Shown here: in pieces, positions 7,895-16,946 of the stretch | How positions within the stretch are numbered: the stretch's first letter is position 1 | How the letters are laid out: every line of letters begins with the position of its first letter | Assembly (NCBI RefSeq): GCF_031450805.1 | Contig: NZ_JARTVY010000001.1 | Location: 558,001-622,000 of the forward strand | DNA from: Caballeronia sp031450805 | GTDB taxonomy: Bacteria; Pseudomonadota; Gammaproteobacteria; Burkholderiales; Burkholderiaceae | Length of the DNA: 64,000 nt | Reading direction: 5' to 3' | Notes under the pieces: generated by a model | The model's database searches: none | The model's input: the letters and a program-made list of their open reading frames with translations, nothing else | What the model was told of the DNA's origin: nothing | Translations under genes and position numbers: made by a program

Positions 7895-8535
7895 TCGGCG
7901 TCGGGCTGCTGCGCGGGGGCAGCGCGTTCGAACGCGTCGATCTGATTCGCGTTGCCGGCGATGCGCTCGATCGTCGGATACGGCGCAAGGTCGATGCCGA
8001 AGCGGCGCGCGTTGAAGACCTGCGGCACGATGCACAAATCCGCGATGGTCGGCGTGTCGCCGAACGTCAGCTTGCCCACGCGCTTGTCTCCGGCAAGCCG
8101 CTTCTCGAGCGATGCGAAGCCTGTCTCCACCCAGTGCCGATACCACGCGTCCTTGGTTTCGTCGGGTACTTTGACCTGATGCTTCAGATACTTGAGCACG
8201 CGCAGATTGTCGAGCGGATGAATCTCGCACGCCACCTGCATCGCGACCGAGCGGACGAATGCGCGGTCCGACGGACTACGCGGCAAGAGCGGCGGCTCCG
8301 GATGCGTTTCGTCGAGATACTCGATGATTGCGAGGGATTGCGTCAGCACGTCGTCGCCGTCGACGAGCGTCGGCACGATGCCGTCCGGATTCAGCGCGCG
8401 ATATGCCGGCTTGAGTTGCTGGCCGCCGTCGCGCAGCAGGTGGACGGCTTCGTAGTCGTATCCGAGTCCCTTCAGGTTCAGCGCGATACGCACGCGATAT
8501 GCCGCCGAGCTGCGAAAGTAGCTGTAGAGCTTCAT
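7891..8535 (-). CDS. maiA: Maleylacetoacetate (or maleylpyruvate) isomerase, zeta-class GST
   Basis: A glutathione-dependent cis-trans isomerase of 214 residues acting late in tyrosine or gentisate breakdown. The active-site loop is YSYFRSSAAYRVRIALN, close to the SSCSWRVR signature of zeta GSTs. The C-terminal helical domain holds TIADLCIVPQ. It overlaps the upstream FAH gene by 4 bp and the exporter gene by 4 bp. Its partner is a small FAH-family hydrolase and no gentisate or homogentisate dioxygenase is nearby, so maleylpyruvate isomerase is an equal alternative. Confidence 0.85.
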   Translation of the reverse strand: MKLYSYFRSSAAYRVRIALNLKGLGYDYEAVHLLRDGGQQLKPAYRALNPDGIVPTLVDGDDVLTQSLAIIEYLDETHPEPPLLPRSPSDRAFVRSVAMQVACEIHPLDNLRVLKYLKHQVKVPDETKDAWYRHWVETGFASLEKRLAGDKRVGKLTFGDTPTIADLCIVPQVFNARRFGIDLAPYPTIERIAGNANQIDAFERAAPAQQPDAE

Positions 8536-9230
8536 ACGACGCGCACGGAAAATTCGCCGATGCCGTCCACGCCGCCCTTCAGCAGATCGCCCTTGACGAC
8601 TGCGCCGACGCCTTCGGGCGTGCCGGTGAAAATGAGATCGCCGGGGAAGAGTTCGAAGAGGGTCGACAAATAGGCCACCGTCTCGCCCACGGACCAGATC
8701 AGTTGCGAGATGTCCGAGCGCTGCTTTTCTTCACCATTCACGGTCAGCCAGATCGCGCTCTTTTCCAGATGCCCGACCTTCGATACGGGATGGATCGGCC
8801 CAAGCGGCGCGGAGCGGTCGAAACCCTTCGCGGTATCCCACGGCCGGCCGAGCTTCTTCGCTTCGGCTTGCAGGTCGCGGCGCGTCATGTCGAGGCCGAG
8901 CGCGTAGCCGTAGACGTAGTCGAGCGCGGTGGCGGCGGGGATGTCTTTCCCCTGCTTGCCGATGGCCGCGACCAGTTCCATCTCGAAGTGCACGTTCTTC
9001 GTCTGCGACGGATACGGGAATTCGCCCGTGCCGCCCGGCGCGACGTAAAGCACGGCATCGGCGGGCTTGCTGAAGAAGAACGGCGGCTCGCGGTCCGGGT
9101 CGTGGCCCATTTCGCGGGCATGCGCTTCGTAGTTACGGCCGACGCAGTAGATGCGGCGCACGGGAAACTGATCGTCCGATCCGACAACCGGCACCGCCAC
9201 TGCGGGCGCCGGGGGAAACACGTAGCTCAT
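8532..9230 (-). CDS. Fumarylacetoacetate hydrolase-family protein (fumarylpyruvate hydrolase type)
   Basis: A 232-residue, divalent-metal C-C bond hydrolase. RIYCVGRNYEAHAREMG, FFFSKPADAV, the metal-binding FEMELVAAIGK and the C-terminal PGDLIFTGTPEGVG are all typical of the family. The length fits fumarylpyruvate hydrolases and related small FAH proteins, not the 420-residue eukaryotic-type FAH. The ATG at 9230 has a clear AGGAG upstream; the frame stays open further but without such a site. It is first in a tightly overlapping operon with the isomerase and exporter. Confidence 0.87.
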   Translation of the reverse strand: MSYVFPPAPAVAVPVVGSDDQFPVRRIYCVGRNYEAHAREMGHDPDREPPFFFSKPADAVLYVAPGGTGEFPYPSQTKNVHFEMELVAAIGKQGKDIPAATALDYVYGYALGLDMTRRDLQAEAKKLGRPWDTAKGFDRSAPLGPIHPVSKVGHLEKSAIWLTVNGEEKQRSDISQLIWSVGETVAYLSTLFELFPGDLIFTGTPEGVGAVVKGDLLKGGVDGIGEFSVRVV

Positions 9231-9593
9231 CCTGTTCTCCTGTCGAGAAGGGAGCGGCAAGTCGCGTTCCGCTCCGGTCTCGTGCAATCTGGTTGCTGTT
9301 ATTCGAATGCCAGCCCGCGAAAACGCAGCCCGCGTGAAGAGCGAGTGTAACGCGCGCTGGAGAATCGTGGCGAGCCTTGCCTGGCGCGAGTCCGAGAGCT
9401 TTCGACGGCCCTTCGGGAATCCTTCGGAATGGCGCGCAACCCGTTTCGGCACGCCGGTTTCGCGCCGCCGATCCCGTCGCCGAGGCTTGCCAGCGACGCC
9501 CAAATGCGATACCAGTGTCCTTTCCGGACTTTCAACCTAGCGACGGCGACGCTCACGACCCCGGAACTGAACGCCCGTTTGCGCACGCTTCCG
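9231..9593. other. Divergent intergenic region, FAH gene / ybiB
   Basis: 363 bp that must hold the promoter of the FAH operon (leftward) and of ybiB (rightward). I see no repeat, terminator or recognisable operator. The ybiB frame is open back to 9429, so part of this could be coding if an upstream start is used. Confidence 0.5.
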
Positions 9594-10565
9594 ATGAACG
9601 ACACACAAGCCTCTCCTTTCGCCTGCGCACGCTACATCAAGGAAATCGGCCGCGGGCCGAACGGCGCCCGCGCGCTGTCCCACGACGACACCTACTCGCT
9701 CTACGAAGCCATGCTCGATGGCCGCGTCTCCGATCTCGAACTCGGCGCGGTGCTGCTTGCCTATCGCGTCAAGGGCGAGACCGCCGCCGAGCTCGCCGCG
9801 ATGCTCGCGGCCGCGCATCGGTCGTTCGAGCCGCTGCATGTGCAGGAGGGCCGCGATCACGCACGCCCGGTATCGATCCCGAGCTACAACGGCGCGCGCA
9901 AGCAGCCGAATCTGACGCCGCTGCTCGCGCTCCTGCTCGCGCGCGAGGGCGTGCCGGTGCTGGTGCACGGCATCGTCGACGACCCGGGGCGCGTAACGAG
10001 CGCCGCGATCTTCGCCGAGCTGGGCATCCCGCACGCCGCATCGCCGGATGAAATCGAGGATAGCCTCGCGTCGCGCCGCCTCGCCTTCGCGCCGGTCACT
10101 TCGCTTGCGCCGAAGCTCGCGCGGCTGCTCGCGCTCAGGCGAATCATGGGCGTGCGCAATTCGACGCATACGCTCGTCAAGATTCTGCAGCCGTTCGCGG
10201 AGCCGGGCTTGCGCCTCGTGAACTACACGCATCCGGAATATCGGGACAGCCTGACCGACCTCTTCACCGATCACCCCGATGCCGCGCAAGGCGGCGCGCT
10301 GCTCGCACGCGGCACGGAAGGCGAAGCGGTCGCGGATACGCGCCGGCAAGTGCAGGTCGACTGGTTCCACGACGGCCACGTGGAGACGCTGCTCTCGCCC
10401 GAGCGGTCCCAGGCCGATGCGCCCGCCGTCGAGCTGCCCGAATCGCTCGACGCGGCGACCACTGCGCGCTGGATCGAGGACGTGATGCGGGGCGATGTGC
10501 CGGTGCCGCCGGCGGTCTTGCGTCAGGTCGAAGTCATCGCGGATGTCGTGCGCAGGCCGGCCTAG
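9594..10565 (+). CDS. ybiB: TrpD2/YbiB-type DNA-binding protein
   Basis: A 323-residue protein with the glycosyltransferase family 3 fold of anthranilate phosphoribosyltransferase. The N-terminal helical domain includes SLYEAMLDGRVSDLELGAVL. The substrate-binding glycine loop of real TrpD (GTGGD) is replaced by PSYNGARKQPNLTPLLALL, as in YbiB, which binds nucleic acid rather than catalysing tryptophan synthesis. I chose ATG 9594 (MNDTQASPF) although it has no strong ribosome-binding site. Its cellular role is poorly defined in the family. Confidence 0.85.
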   Translation: MNDTQASPFACARYIKEIGRGPNGARALSHDDTYSLYEAMLDGRVSDLELGAVLLAYRVKGETAAELAAMLAAAHRSFEPLHVQEGRDHARPVSIPSYNGARKQPNLTPLLALLLAREGVPVLVHGIVDDPGRVTSAAIFAELGIPHAASPDEIEDSLASRRLAFAPVTSLAPKLARLLALRRIMGVRNSTHTLVKILQPFAEPGLRLVNYTHPEYRDSLTDLFTDHPDAAQGGALLARGTEGEAVADTRRQVQVDWFHDGHVETLLSPERSQADAPAVELPESLDAATTARWIEDVMRGDVPVPPAVLRQVEVIADVVRRPA

Positions 10566-10590
10566 CGCCTCGGCAAAATGCAGGACCCGT

Positions 10591-10618
10591 TTGACACATT
10601 CTTCTACGCTGGTTTAAA
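10591..10618 (+). promoter_or_regulatory. Sigma-70 promoter of the leu leader
   Basis: TTGACA (10591-10596) is a perfect -35 box and TTTAAA (10613-10618) a fair -10 box, with a 16-bp spacer. Transcription would begin at about 10625, practically at the leader peptide ATG (10627), so the leader could be translated from a leaderless or near-leaderless mRNA. Confidence 0.6.
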
Positions 10619-10626
10619 GTGAGCCA

Positions 10627-10704
10627 ATGAGCTTCACCCAGCCTTCCTCCCTCCGAATTATTTCGGGCCGCCTAGCGCGGCCCCTATCGCTACGTCTAGC
10701 GTAA
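10627..10704 (+). CDS. Leucine-rich leader peptide of leuA
   Basis: A 25-codon frame starts just after the promoter and ends at TAA 10702-10704, about 300 bp before leuA. Leucine occurs at codon 9 (CTC) and at codons 16, 20, 22 and 24, all four CTA, normally the rarest Leu codon in a GC-rich genome. Two Ile codons (ATT) sit at positions 11-12. Its position, small size and leucine control codons are those of a transcription-attenuation leader peptide. There is no strong ribosome-binding site. It is too short for routine gene calling. Confidence 0.65.
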   Translation: MSFTQPSSLRIISGRLARPLSLRLA

Positions 10705-10720
10705 GTCGCGAGACGTAGCG
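10665..10720 (+). promoter_or_regulatory. Hairpins of the leuA attenuator
   Basis: GGGCCGC (10665-10671) pairs with GCGGCCC (10677-10683) around CTAGC. CGCTACGTCT (10688-10697) pairs perfectly with AGACGTAGCG (10711-10720). The left arm of the second hairpin covers the CTA codons 22 and 24 and the right arm lies beyond the leader stop, so a ribosome stalled on CTA would block its formation. A third GC-rich pairing (about 10721-10742) follows, but I do not see a classical T-run. Confidence 0.55.
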
Positions 10721-11008
10721 CCGTGCGTCGCCAGGCGCGCGGTCCTGCCAGCAGTTCCCGCAGTTCCTTTCCTCACCACCTGTAGTCGTCAGCTTTTCGT
10801 TCGCATATCCCGCGACACGAGAACGCGAGGGTCAAATGCACGCTGCTTCGCGCACGTTCACGTTGGTCGCAGGCGTCACCGTCGCCGGTGCGCAATGGGA
10901 CCGTGCGCGCGGCGTCGTAAGCCGTGCATCGCGCCGCAGCCGGCCAGCCGCCGGGCACGGTTCCTCTCGCAGGCGCTACGCAGACTGTTCCAAGAGAGAC
11001 CGACGACC

Positions 11009-12661
11009 ATGATGCCGAACCCCGCCGAGAAATACCGCCCGTTCCCGCAAGTCCGTCTGAATGGCCGACGCTGGCCGAATCGCACGATCGAGAAAGCGCC
11101 GGTCTGGATGAGCACCGACCTGCGCGACGGCAATCAGTCGCTGATCGAGCCGATGAGCATCGCTGCGAAGCTCGAGTTCTTCGACATGCTGGTGGCGACG
11201 GGTTTCAAGGAGATCGAGGTGGGGTTCCCGTCGGCGTCGCAAACGGACTTCGATTTCGTCCGCAAATTGATCGACGAAAAGCGCATTCCCGACGACGTGA
11301 CCATCGAAGTGCTCGTGCAGTCGCGTCGCGAACTGATCGAGCGCACGTTCGAGGCGGTCGAAGGCGCGAGCAGGGTCATCGTTCATCTGTATAACGCCAT
11401 CGCGCCGTCGTTCCGGCGCATCGTGTTCAATCAGTCGAAAGAGGAAGTGAAGGCGCTGGCCGTCGAAGGCACGCGCATCATCAAGGAATGCGCGGCGGCG
11501 CGGCCCGGCACGCACTGGGTCTATCAATACTCGCCCGAGACTTTCAGCATGACGGAGCTTTCGTTCGCGCGCGAAGTCTGCGATGCCGTCGCGCAAATGT
11601 GGCGCCCGACGCGCGATCACAAGATGATCGTGAATCTGCCGGCGACGGTCGAATCCGCGACGCCCAACGTCTTCGCCGATCAGGTCGAATGGATGGACCG
11701 CAACATGGGCTATCGCGACTGCATCGTTCTGTCCGTGCATCCGCATAACGACCGCGGCACGGCGGTCGCGGCGGCGGAACTGGCGATCCTCGCGGGCGCG
11801 GATCGCGTCGAAGGCTGTCTCTTCGGCAACGGCGAACGGACGGGCAATGTCGATCTCGTCACGCTCGCGCTCAATCTGTACACGCAGGGCATCGATCCGG
11901 GCCTCGATTTCTCCGACATCGACGCGGTGCGGCGCGTCGTCGAGCGATGCAACCAGTTGCCGGTGCATCCGCGCCATCCGTATGCCGGCGATCTCGTCTT
12001 CACGGCGTTTTCCGGCTCCCATCAGGATGCGATCCGCAAGGGTTTCGCGCAGCGCGTGCCGGGCAGCGTGTGGGAGGTGCCGTATCTGCCCATCGATCCC
12101 GCCGATCTCGGGCGCAGCTACGACGCGGTGATTCGCGTCAACAGCCAGTCCGGCAAGGGCGGCGCAACGTATCTGCTCGAACGCGGCCTGGGCTTCACGC
12201 CGCCGCGCCGCGTGCAGATTGAGTTCAGTCATGCCGTGCAGGCCGTCGCCGACCAGTCGGGCGAGGAAATCAGCGGCGACGCGATCTGCGCGCTCTTCAA
12301 GCGCGAATACTTCGATGCGGGCGGTGCGGTATCGCGGACGGATGCGTCGACGGTATCGGTCTGCGGGGAACGCGTCGCGATGCCGCCCGCGTCCGGTGCG
12401 GCGAGCGAAGAGCATTACGCGCAGGCCGTCGCGTCGGCACTGGGCGTCGGGGCGAGCGTGAACTGGTTTGAATCGACAACCACGGCGAGCGGCGATACGG
12501 CCGTGTTCGTCGGCTGCCGCCTCGCCGATGAACCGACGCGCTTCGGCGTCGCGGTGCACGGGAATCCGGCGCTCGCAGTCGTCGATGCCGTCATCAGCGC
12601 GGTGAACCGGTCGAGGCGCATCGTGAAGGATGCGCGGCACGACGAGCCGGTGGCAGCGTGA
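11009..12661 (+). CDS. leuA: 2-isopropylmalate synthase, long (LeuA2) type
   Basis: It condenses acetyl-CoA and 2-oxoisovalerate, the first committed step of leucine synthesis. The 550 residues include the catalytic TIM barrel (about 30-330), with the metal-binding TDLRDGNQSL, the LSVHPHNDRGTAVAA segment and GNGERTGNVDLVTLALNLY. A linker and the C-terminal leucine-sensing region follow (about 430-540). The start MMPNPAEKYRPFPQV at 11009 is typical of the fungal-like LeuA2 group. It is preceded by the leader peptide and hairpins, so control by leucine supply at the RNA level is likely, besides allosteric feedback. Confidence 0.95.
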   Translation: MMPNPAEKYRPFPQVRLNGRRWPNRTIEKAPVWMSTDLRDGNQSLIEPMSIAAKLEFFDMLVATGFKEIEVGFPSASQTDFDFVRKLIDEKRIPDDVTIEVLVQSRRELIERTFEAVEGASRVIVHLYNAIAPSFRRIVFNQSKEEVKALAVEGTRIIKECAAARPGTHWVYQYSPETFSMTELSFAREVCDAVAQMWRPTRDHKMIVNLPATVESATPNVFADQVEWMDRNMGYRDCIVLSVHPHNDRGTAVAAAELAILAGADRVEGCLFGNGERTGNVDLVTLALNLYTQGIDPGLDFSDIDAVRRVVERCNQLPVHPRHPYAGDLVFTAFSGSHQDAIRKGFAQRVPGSVWEVPYLPIDPADLGRSYDAVIRVNSQSGKGGATYLLERGLGFTPPRRVQIEFSHAVQAVADQSGEEISGDAICALFKREYFDAGGAVSRTDASTVSVCGERVAMPPASGAASEEHYAQAVASALGVGASVNWFESTTTASGDTAVFVGCRLADEPTRFGVAVHGNPALAVVDAVISAVNRSRRIVKDARHDEPVAA

Positions 12662-12679
12662 GTGGTGCGGCGCGCGCGG

Positions 12680-13063
12680 CTATTCCAGCGCCACGCGCGT
12701 CGCCTGAAGCGCCAGCATCAGCCATTGACCGTCCGTCTGGACGTGGATGGATGTATAGGCGACCGGATAAAGCAGCGCGCCGTTTTTCGATTCCATTTCG
12801 ATCAGCGCCCGGCCCGACACGATGCAACTGTCGCGGCCGGCCGCGACCACATCCTGGGACTGGATCTCGATCTGGCGATAACGGCGGCGGCCGGCCGTGA
12901 TCGCGTCGATGAACTGACGCTTCGTCTCGCGCTTGCCGTTCGTGTGGACATAGCTGGCGTTCTCGGCCAGCAGCGCCTCCAGCGCCGCGCTGTCGCCTTC
13001 GACCATCGCGCGGAACCGGTCGCGCTCGAGGCCGCGGATGACCTCAAAGGTTTTTGCGGGCAT
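12680..13063 (-). CDS. NTF2-like (DUF4440/SnoaL-type) protein
   Basis: A 127-residue cone-shaped NTF2-fold protein. The start FEVIRGLERDRFRAMVEGDSAALEALLAENASYVHTNG (written in part) and the closing TSIHVQTDGQWLMLALQATRV segment are the usual DUF4440 elements. No catalytic assignment can be made. It is the first gene on the minus strand after the convergent leuA, 18 bp away. PagL lies 43 bp upstream on the same strand, so the two may be co-transcribed. Confidence 0.75.
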   Translation of the reverse strand: MPAKTFEVIRGLERDRFRAMVEGDSAALEALLAENASYVHTNGKRETKRQFIDAITAGRRRYRQIEIQSQDVVAAGRDSCIVSGRALIEMESKNGALLYPVAYTSIHVQTDGQWLMLALQATRVALE

Positions 13064-13106
13064 CTGTCGATTCCCCTCGCCAAGGAACCGATGCGCCGGC
13101 GCCTCG

Positions 13107-13673
13107 TCAGAAGTTGTATTGCAGATATAGCTGGCTGAAATTTATACCAGGATTCGGCTCTTTGATACCGGCGTTCGAGACATGCTGGAAGCGGAAGCCC
13201 GCCTGATAGTTCTGCTTCGCGCCGAAGATCGCGCCGACGCCGACCATATCGGCGAACTGGAACGCCGACGACACCGTGAAGTACGGCGTGATGCGCGTGT
13301 GCGAGAGCACTCTCACGCCGACGCCCGCCTCGATGAACGGCCGAAAGGTGCCGGAGCTTTTTACGAAGCGCAGGACGGGCGTCACGCCGAATTCCCAGAT
13401 GTTCGGATTGGTTGCGTAGTCGACGGTCGAATGCCAGTACGCAACGTGCCCTTCACCGAGCAGGGTGAAGTGAAAGCCGCCGATTTCCCACCACGTCAGG
13501 CCCGGGTCCCAGACCACGCCGACATCGACCTTGTTGATATCGCGGTCTGTAATGCCGCCGCCGACCTGCAAGCCGAACCGGTCCGCATGCGCCGCAGCCG
13601 AAACCAGGCCGAGTGAAAGCGCAATCGCGCCGTGAGACAGCAAACTGCGCCAGAAACCTTTGCTTTTCTGCAT
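13107..13673 (-). CDS. pagL: Lipid A 3-O-deacylase, PagL family
   Basis: An outer-membrane 8-stranded barrel enzyme of 188 residues that removes the 3-O acyl chain of lipid A. There is a signal peptide of about 30 residues ending AAAHA. The signature RFQHVSNAGIKEPNPG holds His164 and Ser166 of the catalytic triad, and the C-terminal Phe is typical of outer-membrane proteins. The third triad residue, Glu 12 positions after the Ser in characterised PagL, appears to be Asn178 here. The promoter region contains a perfect palindrome. Confidence 0.82.
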   Translation of the reverse strand: MQKSKGFWRSLLSHGAIALSLGLVSAAAHADRFGLQVGGGITDRDINKVDVGVVWDPGLTWWEIGGFHFTLLGEGHVAYWHSTVDYATNPNIWEFGVTPVLRFVKSSGTFRPFIEAGVGVRVLSHTRITPYFTVSSAFQFADMVGVGAIFGAKQNYQAGFRFQHVSNAGIKEPNPGINFSQLYLQYNF

Positions 13674-13751
13674 GAGCGCCCCATATGAGGGTTGAGGTTC
13701 ACGTCCGCTTGACGGGATCGGCAGATTGTATGTGGATTGACAAAAATTTGC

Positions 13752-13766
13752 ACAAACCCGGTTTGT
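13752..13766. promoter_or_regulatory. Palindrome upstream of pagL
   Basis: ACAAACC-C-GGTTTGT is a perfect 7+7 palindrome about 80 bp before the pagL start. On the minus strand it overlaps the region where a -35 box would sit for a TACAAT-like -10 box. It is a candidate operator for an unknown regulator. Confidence 0.4.
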
Positions 13767-13935
13767 CGATCCATTTATTTGAACGATTGCTTTCAGAGAC
13801 GAATAAATGCGGTAATTAGTAAGTGATCGCCGATTGAATCGGTAATTTCGACGATTTCCCCTTCCTTGCGCCCACTATCAAAGTCACAAACTCGATAGCT
13901 TTGGGGAACTCTCACACTGCTCGCCCTTCTAACAC

Positions 13936-13962
13936 TTAGCACTCGCTGAAACGGAGTGCTAA
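13936..13962. promoter_or_regulatory. Perfect CIRCE operator (HrcA) upstream of rpoH
   Basis: TTAGCACTC (13936-13944), a 9-bp spacer and GAGTGCTAA (13954-13962) match the CIRCE consensus at every arm position. The right arm overlaps TAATAT (13960-13965), a good -10 box, so bound HrcA would block the promoter. The element is 60 bp before the rpoH ATG. The rest of the gap 13674-13935 holds the pagL promoter and no gene. Confidence 0.93.
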
Positions 13963-14021
13963 TATCGTGTCTGACTTGCCGCCGCCGTCCTGGCAGCGCG
14001 CAAATCGTTGAAAAGGAGCTT

Positions 14022-14963
14022 ATGAGCGTGACCAATGCGATGACCCTTCCGAATGTTGTGGGCTCGGCGCCTGCCAAGGCATCTTCGGCAGGCGCGCTGA
14101 CGTACGCACAGTCGTCCATGTTGACCGGACAGATCGGCAACATCGATTCCTACATACAGGCAGTGAACCGCATTCCGATGCTTTCGCCGGCGGAGGAACG
14201 TCAGTACGCAACCGAATTTCGCGAGCACGGCAATCTGAACGCCGCGCGGCAGCTCGTGCTTTCGCACTTGCGCCTCGTGGTGTCTATCGCCCGGAACTAT
14301 CTGGGCTACGGCTTGCCGCATGCTGATCTGATTCAGGAAGGCAATATCGGTCTGATGAAGGCCGTGAAGCGCTTCGACCCTGAGCAAAACGTGCGCCTCG
14401 TGTCGTACGCCATGCACTGGATCAAGGCCGAAATCCACGAGTACATCCTGCGCAACTGGCGCATGGTGAAAGTCGCGACCACCAAGGCGCAGCGCAAGCT
14501 GTTCTTCAACTTGCGCAGTCACAAGACCGGACATGGGGCGTTCACCCCGGACGAGATCGAAGGTCTCGCGAGCGAGCTGAACGTGAAGCGCGAGGAAGTC
14601 GCGGAGATGGAAACGCGTCTGTCGGGCGGGGATATCGCGCTCGAAGGCCAGGTGGATGACGGCGAGGAAGCGTTCGCGCCTATCGCTTATCTCGCGGACT
14701 CGCATAACGAACCGACGAACGTCATCGCCGCGCGCCAGTTCGACAAGCTGCAAAGCGATGGCCTGTCGACCGCGCTGGAGTCGCTGGACGATCGTAGCCG
14801 CCGCATCATCAAGGCGCGCTGGCTGGATGTTCAGGACGACGGATCGGGCGGCAAGACGCTGCATGAGCTGGCCGATGAATTCGGCGTGTCGGCGGAGCGC
14901 ATTCGGCAGATCGAAGCCAGCGCGATGAAGAAGATGCGCTCGGCGCTGCACGACTACGCATAA
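14022..14963 (+). CDS. rpoH: RNA polymerase heat-shock sigma factor RpoH (sigma-32)
   Basis: It directs RNA polymerase to heat-shock promoters. In its 313 residues, region 2 contains LRLVVSIARNYLGYGLPHAD and the VSYAMHWIKAEIHEYI -10 recognition helix. The RpoH box QRKLFFNLR, which separates this subfamily from RpoD, follows. Region 4 ends FGVSAERIRQIEASAMKKMR. ATG 14022 has AAAAGGAG 4 bases upstream; the frame is open to 13956 but would run into the CIRCE. A perfect CIRCE at the promoter suggests HrcA repression of rpoH. Confidence 0.97.
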   Translation: MSVTNAMTLPNVVGSAPAKASSAGALTYAQSSMLTGQIGNIDSYIQAVNRIPMLSPAEERQYATEFREHGNLNAARQLVLSHLRLVVSIARNYLGYGLPHADLIQEGNIGLMKAVKRFDPEQNVRLVSYAMHWIKAEIHEYILRNWRMVKVATTKAQRKLFFNLRSHKTGHGAFTPDEIEGLASELNVKREEVAEMETRLSGGDIALEGQVDDGEEAFAPIAYLADSHNEPTNVIAARQFDKLQSDGLSTALESLDDRSRRIIKARWLDVQDDGSGGKTLHELADEFGVSAERIRQIEASAMKKMRSALHDYA

Positions 14964-14994
14964 CGCCGCCTTCAGGCTGTAGCGCAAAGCGCGA

Positions 14995-15030
14995 AGCCCG
15001 CTGTCGAAAGACAGCGGGCTTTTTCTTTTT
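14995..15030 (+). terminator. Terminator after rpoH
   Basis: AGCCCGCTGTC (14995-15005) pairs with GACAGCGGGCT (15010-15020) over a GAAA tetraloop, followed by TTTTCTTTTT. Confidence 0.95.
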
Positions 15031-15048
15031 GGCACCGGTTTGCCGGTT

Positions 15049-15081
15049 AAAAAAACGGCGCTCTGGAAGGGAGCGCCGTTT
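15049..15081 (-). terminator. Terminator of the nag operon
   Basis: AACGGCGCTC (15054-15063) pairs with GAGCGCCGTT (15071-15080). The A-run at 15049-15055 gives the T-run on the minus strand, 23 bp past the nagE stop. Confidence 0.92.
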
Positions 15082-15103
15082 CTCGAACCAACCGCTTACC
15101 GCG

Positions 15104-16882
<1,779 letters not shown>

Positions 16883-16946
16883 CGGGTTCTCCAAAAATAT
16901 AGGTCTTGTCGGTGCTGCTTGGGTTGTAGCCGGGGTTTGAAGCCGT

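Noticed and set aside
5958..7988. A 676-codon open frame on the minus strand
   Set aside because: It is antisense to ftsY and out of frame with the LysE gene; no recognisable protein.
12662..13138. A 158-codon plus-strand frame after leuA
   Set aside because: It is antisense to the NTF2-like gene, which has clear family segments.
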